A stretch of DNA of 64,000 bases from Pseudomonadota bacterium (lineage in GTDB: Bacteria > Pseudomonadota > Gammaproteobacteria > Steroidobacterales > Steroidobacteraceae), in NCBI GenBank assembly GCA_023417315.1, contig JAEZFW010000035.1, positions 53,769 through 117,768 on the forward strand. Direction: 5' to 3'. A program made the position numbers and the translations under genes. The stretch's first letter is position 1, and each line of letters begins with the position of its first letter. Positions 51,383 to 59,680 of the stretch are shown one piece after another. The notes under the pieces were generated by a model. It saw only the letters and a list, made by a program, of their open reading frames with translations. It had not been told where the DNA came from and searched no databases.

Positions 51383-52066
51383 ATGACAGACGCCGAACTC
51401 GACGCCATTCGCCTGAGCCTGTCCGTGGCATTTCGCAGCGTGCTCTTGAGTTTGCCGTTCGCTGTTCTGGTGGCATGGCTCCTCGCGCGTCCGCGCTTTA
51501 AGGGCAGGATGCTGTTGGATGCATTCGTGCATCTGCCCCTCGTGCTTCCGCCCGTGGTGGTGGGATATCTCCTGCTGCTGCTCTTCGGCGTACGCGGTCC
51601 GCTGGGCGGTTGGCTGAACGAACACTTCGGCGTGCAATTGATCTTTACGACGGCGGGTGCGGCCCTTGCGACCGCTGTAATGTCTTTCCCGCTCGTGGTA
51701 CGAGCGATTCGCTTGTCACTCGAGGGGATCGATCCTGGACTGGAGGAGGCAGCGCAGACACTTGGGGCGGGCCCCTGGGACCGTTTCTTCACGATCACTC
51801 TGCCGATGATGCTTCCCGGAGTGCTGGCGGGATCAGTGATCGCCTTTGCCGCGGGTTTGGGTGAGTTCGGCGCCGTCATCACCTTCGCGTCCAATATTCC
51901 GGGCGAGACGCGTACCCTGCCGTTGGCGCTCTACACGGCTCTGCAAACGCCCGGCGGTGATGCGCTCGCCGCTCGACTCGCTGCCATATCGATCGCGCTA
52001 GGCCTGCTTGGCTTGATAGCAGCTGAGCTCATCGCACGGCGCGTTCGCTACGTCGTGGGTCGCTGA
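51383..52066 (+). CDS. modB: Molybdate ABC transporter permease ModB
   Basis: 227 residues with five or six membrane helices: LSVAFRSVLLSLPFAVLVAWLLA near 12-34, LPLVLPPVVVGYLLLLLFG near 56, TAGAALATAVMSFPLVVRAI near 90. The permease EAA-loop is seen as EAAQTLGAGPWDRFFTITLPMM near 126-147. ATG 51383 gives the usual ModB N-terminus; the frame is open 58 codons upstream. It overlaps modC by one base. No periplasmic binding protein gene (modA) accompanies it here. Confidence 0.93.
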   Translation: MTDAELDAIRLSLSVAFRSVLLSLPFAVLVAWLLARPRFKGRMLLDAFVHLPLVLPPVVVGYLLLLLFGVRGPLGGWLNEHFGVQLIFTTAGAALATAVMSFPLVVRAIRLSLEGIDPGLEEAAQTLGAGPWDRFFTITLPMMLPGVLAGSVIAFAAGLGEFGAVITFASNIPGETRTLPLALYTALQTPGGDALAARLAAISIALGLLGLIAAELIARRVRYVVGR

Positions 52067-53178
52067 TGTTCAGAATCCAAGTGACGATGCAGCGCGGAGC
52101 ATTCGCACTCGATGCTTCGATCGAGCAGCAAGCGCCGGGCGTCGTCGCGCTGTTCGGCCGCTCAGGGTGTGGTAAGACCACGCTCATCAATATCGTCGCG
52201 GGCTTGTTGAGAGCGGATCGCTCTTACATCGAGATCGACGGGGTCGTGCTGGAAGACAGCTCGGCGAAGAAGTATGTGCGCAGCGAGGAGCGACGGATCG
52301 GCTATGTCTTCCAGGATGCACGATTGTTCCCGCACTTGGACGTGAGGAGCAATCTCAACTACGGGTTTCGTCGCGCACGACATGTCCCGGTTCGCACGAG
52401 TTTCGAATCCGTCGTGGAGCTCTTGGGGCTCGGACCGTTGTTGCAACGGCGTCCTCATAGGCTTTCCGGAGGCGAGCGCCAGCGCGTCGCGCTAGGCCGC
52501 GCGCTCTTGTCGCAGCCGCGCGTGTTGTTGCTCGACGAGCCGCTCGCGTCACTGGATGCGGCCCGTCGCGATGAGGTGCTTCCTTACCTCGAGCGCCTTC
52601 GCGATGATCTGGCGATCCCCATGATCTACGTGAGCCATCAGTTCGATGAAGTCCTGAGGCTCGCCACTCACGTCGTCGTGATGCACGACGGTCGCACGCG
52701 CACTCAGGGACCGCTGGACGTCGTCAGCATCCATCCCGATCTGCGCGCGATCATCGGCTCGGAGGCGATCGGTGCGGTGTTGCTCGGAACGGTTGAGGTA
52801 GCCGATGCATCCACAGGCTTAGCCGCAGTGCGGATCGGTGACAACCTCGTGAACCTGAGCTTAAGAGGAGCTCGCCCGGGCGCGCGTGTGCGAATACAGT
52901 TACTCGCCCGGGACCTCATTCTCGCGACGGTGCGCCCGGAAGGCTTGAGCGTGCGCAATGTGCTGAGCGGAACCGTTTCGCGGATCCTCGAAGACGATCC
53001 CGACACCGACCTCGTGTACGTCGACTTGGGTGGACCTTGCGTGCTCGCACGAGTCACGCGCGCGGCTTCAGTGGCGCTCGCGCTGCGCGTGGGGACACCG
53101 GTATGGGTGCTCGTGAAGTCAGTCTCCATTCGCGGACACGCATACGTCACCGCGCATGGACTCACCCATGAGGCCTGA
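52066..53178 (+). CDS. modC: Molybdate ABC transporter ATPase ModC
   Basis: 370 residues. Walker A FGRSGCGKTT near 30-39, Q-loop YVFQDARLFPHL near 85, signature LSGGERQRVALGRALL near 133 and Walker B VLLLDEPLASLD near 153 form the ATPase. A C-terminal TOBE/mop-like domain (about 295-365) binds molybdate in ModC proteins. The start overlaps the modB stop (TGATG), a sign of coupled translation. Confidence 0.94.
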   Translation: MFRIQVTMQRGAFALDASIEQQAPGVVALFGRSGCGKTTLINIVAGLLRADRSYIEIDGVVLEDSSAKKYVRSEERRIGYVFQDARLFPHLDVRSNLNYGFRRARHVPVRTSFESVVELLGLGPLLQRRPHRLSGGERQRVALGRALLSQPRVLLLDEPLASLDAARRDEVLPYLERLRDDLAIPMIYVSHQFDEVLRLATHVVVMHDGRTRTQGPLDVVSIHPDLRAIIGSEAIGAVLLGTVEVADASTGLAAVRIGDNLVNLSLRGARPGARVRIQLLARDLILATVRPEGLSVRNVLSGTVSRILEDDPDTDLVYVDLGGPCVLARVTRAASVALALRVGTPVWVLVKSVSIRGHAYVTAHGLTHEA

Positions 53179-53229
53179 TCGGTTGAAGCCGACTTTCAAC
53201 GAGGCAAGCGGCTTCCGTATGCTTCGGAT

Positions 53230-54753
53230 ATGAACGCCTCGACACCAGCGCAGCAACCGATTCAGCCCCGCTCACTCGGACACTACATAGGTGGGCAAAG
53301 CATGCCTGGCGGCACTGCTCGCTCCTCAGACGTGTTCGATCCTGCGGCCGGCTTAGTTACAGCGCGTCTCAGTCTTGCATCCGCAGAACACGTGCAACAG
53401 GCCGTCGCCGCAGCTCGCGGCGCCTGGTCGAGTTGGGCGAGCACGCCCCCTGCGCAGCGCGCGAGAGTGATGTTTCGCTTCAAGGCACTGCTCGATGAGC
53501 ATGCGGACGAGCTCGCTCGTTTGATCACATCGGAGCACGGCAAAGTGCTTGCAGATGCGCGCGCCGAGGTTGCGCGTGGGATCGAGGTGGTCGAATTCGC
53601 GTGTGGCATACCGCATCTGCTCAAGGGCGAGTATTCGAGCAATGTCGGTCGTGGTATCGACAGCTGGTCGGTTCGCCAGCCGCTCGGTGTGTGTGTCGGC
53701 ATCACTCCGTTCAACTTCCCAGCGATGGTGCCGCTGTGGATGTTCCCAATTGCGATCGCGTGCGGAAATTCGTTCGTGTTGAAGCCTTCGGAGAAAGATC
53801 CTTCGTGCCCGCTGCGCCTCGCCGAGCTGTTCACGCAGGCAGGGGGGCCAAACGGCGTCCTGAACGTACTCAACGGCGATGCAAGCGCGGTGAACGCGCT
53901 ACTGAGGCATCCCGATGTGGCTGCAATCAGCTTCGTCGGGTCCACTCCGGTCGCACAACATGTCTACGACACCGCACACGAGAGCGGAAAGCGTGTGCAG
54001 GCGCTGGGTGGCGCCAAGAATCATCTCGTGGTGATGCCGGACGCGGACGTACGCAAAGCGGCGCACGCGCTCATCGGCGCTGCATTCGGCTCGGCGGGCG
54101 AGCGCTGTATGGCGATTTCCGTAGCCGTTGCGGTAGGAGGCTGCGGCGATCGCCTGCTGGAGGAGTTGCAGGCATCGATCCAGACCATGCGCATCGGATC
54201 CGGGTTCGTTGAGAACATCGACATGGGTCCGCTGATCACGCGCGAACACTTGCAACGTGTGCTCGGGTACATCGAATCCGGAATCACGGAGAATGCAGCG
54301 CTCGTGATCGATGGCCGAGATAAGGTCGATGCATCTGCCGGGTTCTTCCTCGGGCCATGCGTGTTCGATCGAGTCGCACCGAACATGCGCATCTACAAGG
54401 AAGAAATATTCGGGCCGGTGCTTGCGGTCGTTCGCGTCGATACGCTGTCGCAGGCGCTCGAGCTCATCAATGCGCATGAGTTCGGCAATGGCGCATCGAT
54501 CTTCACGAGCAGCGGGGCCGCCGCTCGTAGATTTTCGGATGAGGTTCAAGCCGGGATGGTCGGCATCAACGTTCCTATTCCCGTACCCGCCGCCTTCCAT
54601 AGCTTCGGCGGTTGGAAGCGATCGTTGTTCGGTGATCTGCATATGCATGGCGAGGAAGGTGTACGCTTCTTCACTCGCTTGAAGACGACAACAGCGCGTT
54701 GGCCCGACAGCGAACCGTCGCGAGCCGACTTTCTCATTCCAGCAGGACGTTAG
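53230..54753 (+). CDS. mmsA: Methylmalonate-semialdehyde dehydrogenase (CoA-acylating)
   Basis: Converts methylmalonate semialdehyde to propionyl-CoA in valine and thymine catabolism. 507 residues, aldehyde dehydrogenase fold, with VCVGITPFNFPAMVPLWMFPIAIACGNSFVLKPSEKDPS near 155-193, the catalytic Cys in FGSAGERCMAISVAV near 295, and KEEIFGPVLAV near 395. MMSDH-specific features are the FPAMVPLWM helix and HSFGGWKRSLFGD near 457. It stands apart from other valine genes. Confidence 0.9.
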   Translation: MNASTPAQQPIQPRSLGHYIGGQSMPGGTARSSDVFDPAAGLVTARLSLASAEHVQQAVAAARGAWSSWASTPPAQRARVMFRFKALLDEHADELARLITSEHGKVLADARAEVARGIEVVEFACGIPHLLKGEYSSNVGRGIDSWSVRQPLGVCVGITPFNFPAMVPLWMFPIAIACGNSFVLKPSEKDPSCPLRLAELFTQAGGPNGVLNVLNGDASAVNALLRHPDVAAISFVGSTPVAQHVYDTAHESGKRVQALGGAKNHLVVMPDADVRKAAHALIGAAFGSAGERCMAISVAVAVGGCGDRLLEELQASIQTMRIGSGFVENIDMGPLITREHLQRVLGYIESGITENAALVIDGRDKVDASAGFFLGPCVFDRVAPNMRIYKEEIFGPVLAVVRVDTLSQALELINAHEFGNGASIFTSSGAAARRFSDEVQAGMVGINVPIPVPAAFHSFGGWKRSLFGDLHMHGEEGVRFFTRLKTTTARWPDSEPSRADFLIPAGR

Positions 54754-54771
54754 CTCGCGCCATACGACGAC

Positions 54772-56976
54772 ATGAGGCTACTCTCCCGCCGATTCCTGAC
54801 CGGCCTATTACTGACTCTCGTTGCTGCATCGGCCGTGGCCGCCGAGAGCTCGAGGCCGCGCGTCGGCTTGGTGTTGAGCGGAGGTGGAGCTCGGGGTGCG
54901 GCTCACGTCGGCGTGCTGAAGACACTCGATGACATGCAAGTGCCGGTCGATGCGATTGCGGGTACGAGCATGGGCGCCGTGGTTGGTGGCCTCTACGCCT
55001 CCGGCCTGACCGGTAGAGAGATCGAGCAGCTGCTTCGCTCCTTGAATTGGCAGGACGCATTTCAGGATCGACCCCCCAGAGAGGAGCTCGGTTTTCGTCG
55101 CAAACAGGACGACCGCAACTTTCTGGTCCGATATGCCTTGGGAGTGACCGATCAGGGCTTCGTGCTGCCGCGCGGCCTCATCCAGGGTCAGAAGCTCGAG
55201 CAGATGCTGCGCAACGCTACGGTGCCCGTTGCAGAGATCAGCGAATTCGACGACCTGCCTATTCCATTTCGAGCGCTCGCGACCGACTTGGAAACCGGCG
55301 AACCCGTGCTCATGCAGTCAGGCGATCTCGTGTCGGCGATGCGCGCCAGCATGTCAGCCCCGGGCGTGTTCGCTCCCGTGCAACGCGACGGGCGTCTGCT
55401 CGTCGATGGCGGCTTGGTGGAGAATCTGCCGATCGAGGTGGCGCGCTCGATGGGTGTCGATGTGCTCATCGTCGTAGACGTGAGCTTTCCGCTATATGCG
55501 CGCGAAGAGCTCACATCGCCGCTCGAGGTCACTAACCAAGCGTTCGCGATTCTGATTCGTGGCCGTACGCTCGAACAACGCCAGAAACTCTCGAGCTCGG
55601 ACATCGTCATCGATCCGCCGCTCGGTCGCTTTCCATCTGCCGATTTCAGCAGAGTGCCTCAGGCCGTCCGGGCAGGAGAGAAGGGTGCGTTGAGCGCAAG
55701 AGACGCGTTGCAGGCGCTCGCGGTGGACGAAAGCGCGTATGCAGCGTACGTGGCGGCGCGCAAACCTAGGTCCGTTGAGAGCCGCACGATCGATTTCGTG
55801 CGTGCGGATGAGGGTTCGCAAGATTACGCAGCGCTCGTGCAGGCAACGATGAACGACCTCGTCGGTCGTGCGTTCGACAAGGATGTGATCGGCCGCCGGC
55901 TCTCCTCTTTGTACGCACTCGATCGATTCGAGTCGATCGATTATTCCTTGGTGCAAGAAGACGGGCGCACTGGACTCGAGCTGGATCTACGCCGCAAGAG
56001 TTGGGGGCCGAATTACGTGCGAGTCGGCCTCAACCTCGAAGACGACTTCGAAGGCAACAGCCGTTACAACGCCGCGGCACGCTTCATCGTCACGGAGTTG
56101 AATGGGCTCGGCGGTGAATGGTTGACGGACTTGCAGATCGGCGAGAACCCTCGCTTCTTCACGGAGTTCTACCAGCCCTTGTCGCTAGCAAGCCGTTACT
56201 TCATTGCGCCTCAGCTCAATTTGGAAGAGCGCAGCGTGTTTAGTCTGCAAGAGCGAGACCGCATCGCCGAGTACCGAGTGCGCTCTACGTACGGTGGTCT
56301 CGATGTCGGTCGTGAGCTGTCGAACTGGGGCGAGATTCGTTTGGGAGTTCGTCGCGGTTCTGAGCGATCGCGGATCTTGATCGGCGATCCCGACTTACCT
56401 ACCGATGATTTCGATCGCGGTGGTGTGTTCGCACGCTTCTCATACGACAAGCTCGACAGCATTTTCTTTCCGCGGCATGGTCAACAGTTCGAATTCCAAT
56501 GGCGCGGCGAGCGCCATAATTTCGGTGGCGATGAAGAGTTCGACACGTTCGAAAGCACCTGGCTGGTAGCGCGTTCTTTCGATCGTCACACTTTCATCTT
56601 CTGGGCAGATGCGGGGACGACAGATGATCCGCCGCTCACCCCCGAGAGCTTCTTTTCGCTCGGCGGGTTCTTCAATTTGTCGGGATTGCCGCCCGGATAT
56701 CTATCTGGGCCTCACTTTGGCATTGCCCGCTTGCTGTACTACAAACGTGTGGGCCGCGGAGGGGCGGGTGTGCTGGATCTGCCTGCATACGCCGGTCTGT
56801 CGATCGAAGCTGGGAACACCTGGCTCGAGCGCAGCGACATGAGCTTGGACGATCTGCGTACTAATGGGAGCCTTTTCTTCGGCGTGGATTCCCCCTTAGG
56901 TCCGCTCTATCTCGCAACGGGGTTCGACGAGGACGGCGACAAGGCCTTCTATCTATTCCTCGGTCGAACCTTCTAG
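54772..56976 (+). CDS. Patatin-like phospholipase with Omp85 beta-barrel (PlpD type)
   Basis: A 734-residue single-chain type Vd secretion protein. Signal peptide 1-24; the patatin domain (about 30-330) has the oxyanion loop GGGARG near 38, the nucleophile in GTSMG (Ser66) and the Asp of VDGGLVENLP near 210. A POTRA-like segment (about 335-400) leads into a C-terminal BamA-like barrel (about 420-734) with alternating strands and final aromatic residues YLFLGRTF. It should place a lipase at the outer membrane. Confidence 0.92.
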   Translation: MRLLSRRFLTGLLLTLVAASAVAAESSRPRVGLVLSGGGARGAAHVGVLKTLDDMQVPVDAIAGTSMGAVVGGLYASGLTGREIEQLLRSLNWQDAFQDRPPREELGFRRKQDDRNFLVRYALGVTDQGFVLPRGLIQGQKLEQMLRNATVPVAEISEFDDLPIPFRALATDLETGEPVLMQSGDLVSAMRASMSAPGVFAPVQRDGRLLVDGGLVENLPIEVARSMGVDVLIVVDVSFPLYAREELTSPLEVTNQAFAILIRGRTLEQRQKLSSSDIVIDPPLGRFPSADFSRVPQAVRAGEKGALSARDALQALAVDESAYAAYVAARKPRSVESRTIDFVRADEGSQDYAALVQATMNDLVGRAFDKDVIGRRLSSLYALDRFESIDYSLVQEDGRTGLELDLRRKSWGPNYVRVGLNLEDDFEGNSRYNAAARFIVTELNGLGGEWLTDLQIGENPRFFTEFYQPLSLASRYFIAPQLNLEERSVFSLQERDRIAEYRVRSTYGGLDVGRELSNWGEIRLGVRRGSERSRILIGDPDLPTDDFDRGGVFARFSYDKLDSIFFPRHGQQFEFQWRGERHNFGGDEEFDTFESTWLVARSFDRHTFIFWADAGTTDDPPLTPESFFSLGGFFNLSGLPPGYLSGPHFGIARLLYYKRVGRGGAGVLDLPAYAGLSIEAGNTWLERSDMSLDDLRTNGSLFFGVDSPLGPLYLATGFDEDGDKAFYLFLGRTF

Positions 56977-57010
56977 ACACTATTCTTAAGGGCGCGCAGG
57001 CCCAAGCTCG

Positions 57011-57298
57011 TCATTTGTCGACCTTTTCGAACTCGAGTGTTGGCTGATCTCCGGGCCGGAAATAGACGTAGCGGCCGCTCATCTCCTTGAGCGCGCGATC
57101 GCGCTCCTCGCGCGAGGCAAACCAATGTTCTTTGTTCCAGTCACCCCCGACGAGGTTGCGAAAGGGGTCCGTCGAGCGCAGCTTCACGCGAATGCCGAAG
57201 GGCAGTTGTTTAGGCAATGGACGGGCGAGATTGTGTTCGTGGCAAATCGGCATAACTGTTTCGATGTCGAATGGAGCAGTGGCGTTGTGGCGAGACAT
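57011..57298 (-). CDS. Small conserved protein of unknown function
   Basis: 95 residues from ATG 57298, with LPKQLPFGIRVKLRSTDPFRNLVGGDWNKEHWF near 30-62, a charged helix EERDRALKEMSG and RYVYFRPGDQPTLEFEKV at the end. I recall similar short gammaproteobacterial proteins with a VG-DW-HWF pattern and no assigned role. No signal or membrane segment. The frame runs further upstream to 57439 without good support. Convergent with the patatin gene. Confidence 0.65.
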   Translation of the reverse strand: MSRHNATAPFDIETVMPICHEHNLARPLPKQLPFGIRVKLRSTDPFRNLVGGDWNKEHWFASREERDRALKEMSGRYVYFRPGDQPTLEFEKVDK

Positions 57299-57695
57299 AG
57301 GATACGCAGCACGTCTCTGTGACGCTAGATGCACCTCCTTCGAGTGTCCGAAGTGTCCGCGGAGCGGCAGATAAAGACGTTTTCGCTGTTGCGTCTCATA
57401 CCTTGCGCAATTATGTGACACGCACACCGAACGCCGCACAGTGCACTGAACCTTTCGCCGCAGGACACTCTCTGATGAACGTAAACCGCTTGATCAGGCT
57501 TCCTGCATGCGCGATACAACGACGAACGAACGCACGCCGCGCATCGGCAGGTTTGAGTTACACATGCGTAACAAAAAGCAGTTCGGCTGTGTAACCAATT
57601 TGTGCTTAGCTGCATCTGAACAGGAGCACTGGCGCAAAGGGTTAAAGCGATGCTCGCGCGGCGCCAAGTTCATCTAACGAAGGAAGAGGTGTCAG
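57299..57695. other. Intergenic region before the AraC-type regulator
   Basis: 397 nt with no convincing gene; the short frames here have no family features. It probably contains the regulator's promoter and a long leader. GGAAGAGG about 10 bases before ATG 57696 is its ribosome binding site. Confidence 0.4.
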
Positions 57696-58637
57696 ATGAT
57701 TCTTCGAACTAGCCCCGGACCGATAGGTAGCTCGCTTGGCTTCGCTCACGAGGAGTCCGGCAATGTCGTCTACACCAGCCGCGCGCAAGTCGAGGATTAC
57801 CTGCTCGCGGGGGATCGTATGGCACTCTTGTGCGCTTGGAACGGCAGACAAGAAGTCGGCTTGGATGGCAGACGTGTCGTCGTCGATGACGATACCTGGC
57901 TCGTCATTCCGAGCGGCTCCGCGCACGTCCGTATCCGGGGTACCGAAGCCATGCAGGCGTTGACGATCCTCTTCCGTCGCGGCATGCCCGAGGAGGTGTT
58001 GGGCTCGCTGATCACACCGGAGGATCGCCTGCTCGAGGGTGCCGAAGTGGAAGTCGATGGCGCGCTGCCATTCTTACCGAATCTCCAGATGCACGATCGC
58101 AGCGTGACCCCGGTTCTGATGTTCATCTCCCGGCATCGCGACTCAGGTCTGCAAGATCCGCTTTGGTACGAAGAACAGCTCGCGTTCCTGCTCGAACGGA
58201 TGTTGGCGCGCCATCGCCAAGTGATCGCGCGGCTGCGATCGGTGCCCGTCCGGCGCGCTGCGACGCGGCGCGAGATCTTCCGTCGAGTCTCCTTGGCGAC
58301 CGACTTCATTCACTCGAACTTCGAGAAGCCGCTCATGCTGAGCGACATGGCACGTGCGGCCTACTTGTCGCGCCACCACTTCCTCCGCCTGTTCAAGCAC
58401 GTTCACGACGTGACGCCGCATGAGTACCTGCAGCGCAAGCGCACGAGCGTTGCGGCTCGCTTGCTGCGAAGCAGCGAGATGGCGGTAGAGGAAATCGTCA
58501 AGCAGGTGGGGTTCGATTCACGCTCAACTTTATTCCGAGCCATGCGTCGATTTCATGGTGTGACGCCGCGCGAGTGCCGCCGCACGAGCGAGGCAGTCAT
58601 CTCCATGGGCGCCGCGATGGCGATGGCGGAGGCGTAG
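57696..58637 (+). CDS. AraC-family transcriptional regulator
   Basis: 313 residues. The N-terminal half (1-190) is a sensing domain of no named family, with beta-rich segments such as DRMALLCAWNGRQEVGLDG and a cupin-like feel. The C-terminal AraC domain (about 205-300) has two helix-turn-helix units: MLSDMARAAYLSRHHFLRLFKHVHD and VEEIVKQVGFDSRSTLFRAMRRFHGVTPRECRR. The target and ligand are unknown. The stop codon (58635) opens a weak 7-nt run. Confidence 0.88.
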   Translation: MILRTSPGPIGSSLGFAHEESGNVVYTSRAQVEDYLLAGDRMALLCAWNGRQEVGLDGRRVVVDDDTWLVIPSGSAHVRIRGTEAMQALTILFRRGMPEEVLGSLITPEDRLLEGAEVEVDGALPFLPNLQMHDRSVTPVLMFISRHRDSGLQDPLWYEEQLAFLLERMLARHRQVIARLRSVPVRRAATRREIFRRVSLATDFIHSNFEKPLMLSDMARAAYLSRHHFLRLFKHVHDVTPHEYLQRKRTSVAARLLRSSEMAVEEIVKQVGFDSRSTLFRAMRRFHGVTPRECRRTSEAVISMGAAMAMAEA

Positions 58638-58664
58638 CCATCGGCAGCAGGCAATCGGCGGGAG
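58637..58664. repeat. Possible single heptad arm after the AraC gene
   Basis: 7-nt words GCCATCG, GCAGCAG, GCAATCG and GCGGGAG follow directly on the stop codon, in the style of the palindrome arms. No right arm is visible before the SYLF gene. A local hairpin GAGCG/CGCTC lies just beyond. Confidence 0.3.
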
Positions 58665-58766
58665 CGAAGCGGTGCTGCGCTCCACCGATGTCGAGCGGAA
58701 TGGCAGGGCAGCGATGCTCTGCCTTCTTGGATTCGGCTCGGAGCTTTGCGACCTCTTTTGCGACCT

Positions 58767-59594
58767 CTAGGGAGGTGGCTCTTCACCCGGCGTCGGATCT
58801 TCCATCGGGTACGTCGTCGCCCCGGTCGATTCGTTCGGCTGGGGCGCAGGTGCGCTGCTCGGTTGCGACGCGGCCGATGTGGGCGCGGGTGCGGTCGCAC
58901 CGGGGGTGCCTTGGACCGATCGCTGTACGGTGGCGATGAACTGCTGGGCAAGCTCGGGAGCAGCCGGCGCATCGCTTCTGATGATCTGACTCGGCAACAC
59001 ACCCGGGCGTTGATAGAAAAGTTCGTTCGAACGGTGATCGATCGTAAGAGCGGAGCCGTCGAGGGCTACGCCCGCGAACAGCCCGCTTGCGCGTGAGTAC
59101 GAATACACCTGCGCGTTGAGGCCGACGTCCGTCGCGGCGGAGCTTTGTCGACCAACCGGTCCTGCAGCTACGGACGCATCCGCGCCCAACGTGACTTTGC
59201 CGCCAACAATTCCCTCGATGCTGTGTCGCGACGTGAACACGAGAACGACGTCCGTCGATTGCACGCCGACTTGAAAGCCGAAGCTCCCGCCCGTGAGGTT
59301 CACGAAGATCGGATTGCTCCAGCCCCCGTTGTCTTTGCGGACGATCAGCACGCCTTTGCCGCGACGACCGCCGATGCCGAGGCCCACCTTGATGACATCC
59401 GGTACGACCGCGACTGCATGGGCACGCTCGAGCAGCCACGTGGGGATGTTCTGCTCGGGCATCTGCAGCAACTCATCGAGCACCTGAGTCGACGTGAGCA
59501 GCCGCGCATCTTGTCGCTCGCCAGCGACCGCGCTGGCGCTCAAGAAGCATAGAAAGAAGATGGCAAGTCGCGCGTGAAGAGGTTGCGCTCGCAT
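58767..59594 (-). CDS. SYLF (Ysc84-type) lipid-binding domain protein, secreted
   Basis: 275 residues with a signal peptide (8-25) and a SYLF domain (about 55-205): IPTWLLERAHAVAVVPDVIKVGLGIGGRRGKGVLIVR near 50-86, FVNLTGGSFGFQVGVQSTDVVLVF near 97-120 and GPVGRQSSAATD. The C-terminus (about 230-275) is Pro/Ala/Ser-rich and low-complexity. SYLF domains bind lipids or phosphoinositides in eukaryotes; the bacterial role is unclear. GGAG before the ATG supports the start. Confidence 0.85.
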   Translation of the reverse strand: MRAQPLHARLAIFFLCFLSASAVAGERQDARLLTSTQVLDELLQMPEQNIPTWLLERAHAVAVVPDVIKVGLGIGGRRGKGVLIVRKDNGGWSNPIFVNLTGGSFGFQVGVQSTDVVLVFTSRHSIEGIVGGKVTLGADASVAAGPVGRQSSAATDVGLNAQVYSYSRASGLFAGVALDGSALTIDHRSNELFYQRPGVLPSQIIRSDAPAAPELAQQFIATVQRSVQGTPGATAPAPTSAASQPSSAPAPQPNESTGATTYPMEDPTPGEEPPP

Positions 59595-59680
59595 CTGATG
59601 TGATCTCCTCGAAAGTGCTATGCACTAACGAGACTTTAACAGATGAGGAATGTTCCGTGATTCGCTATCGGAGTACGCAC

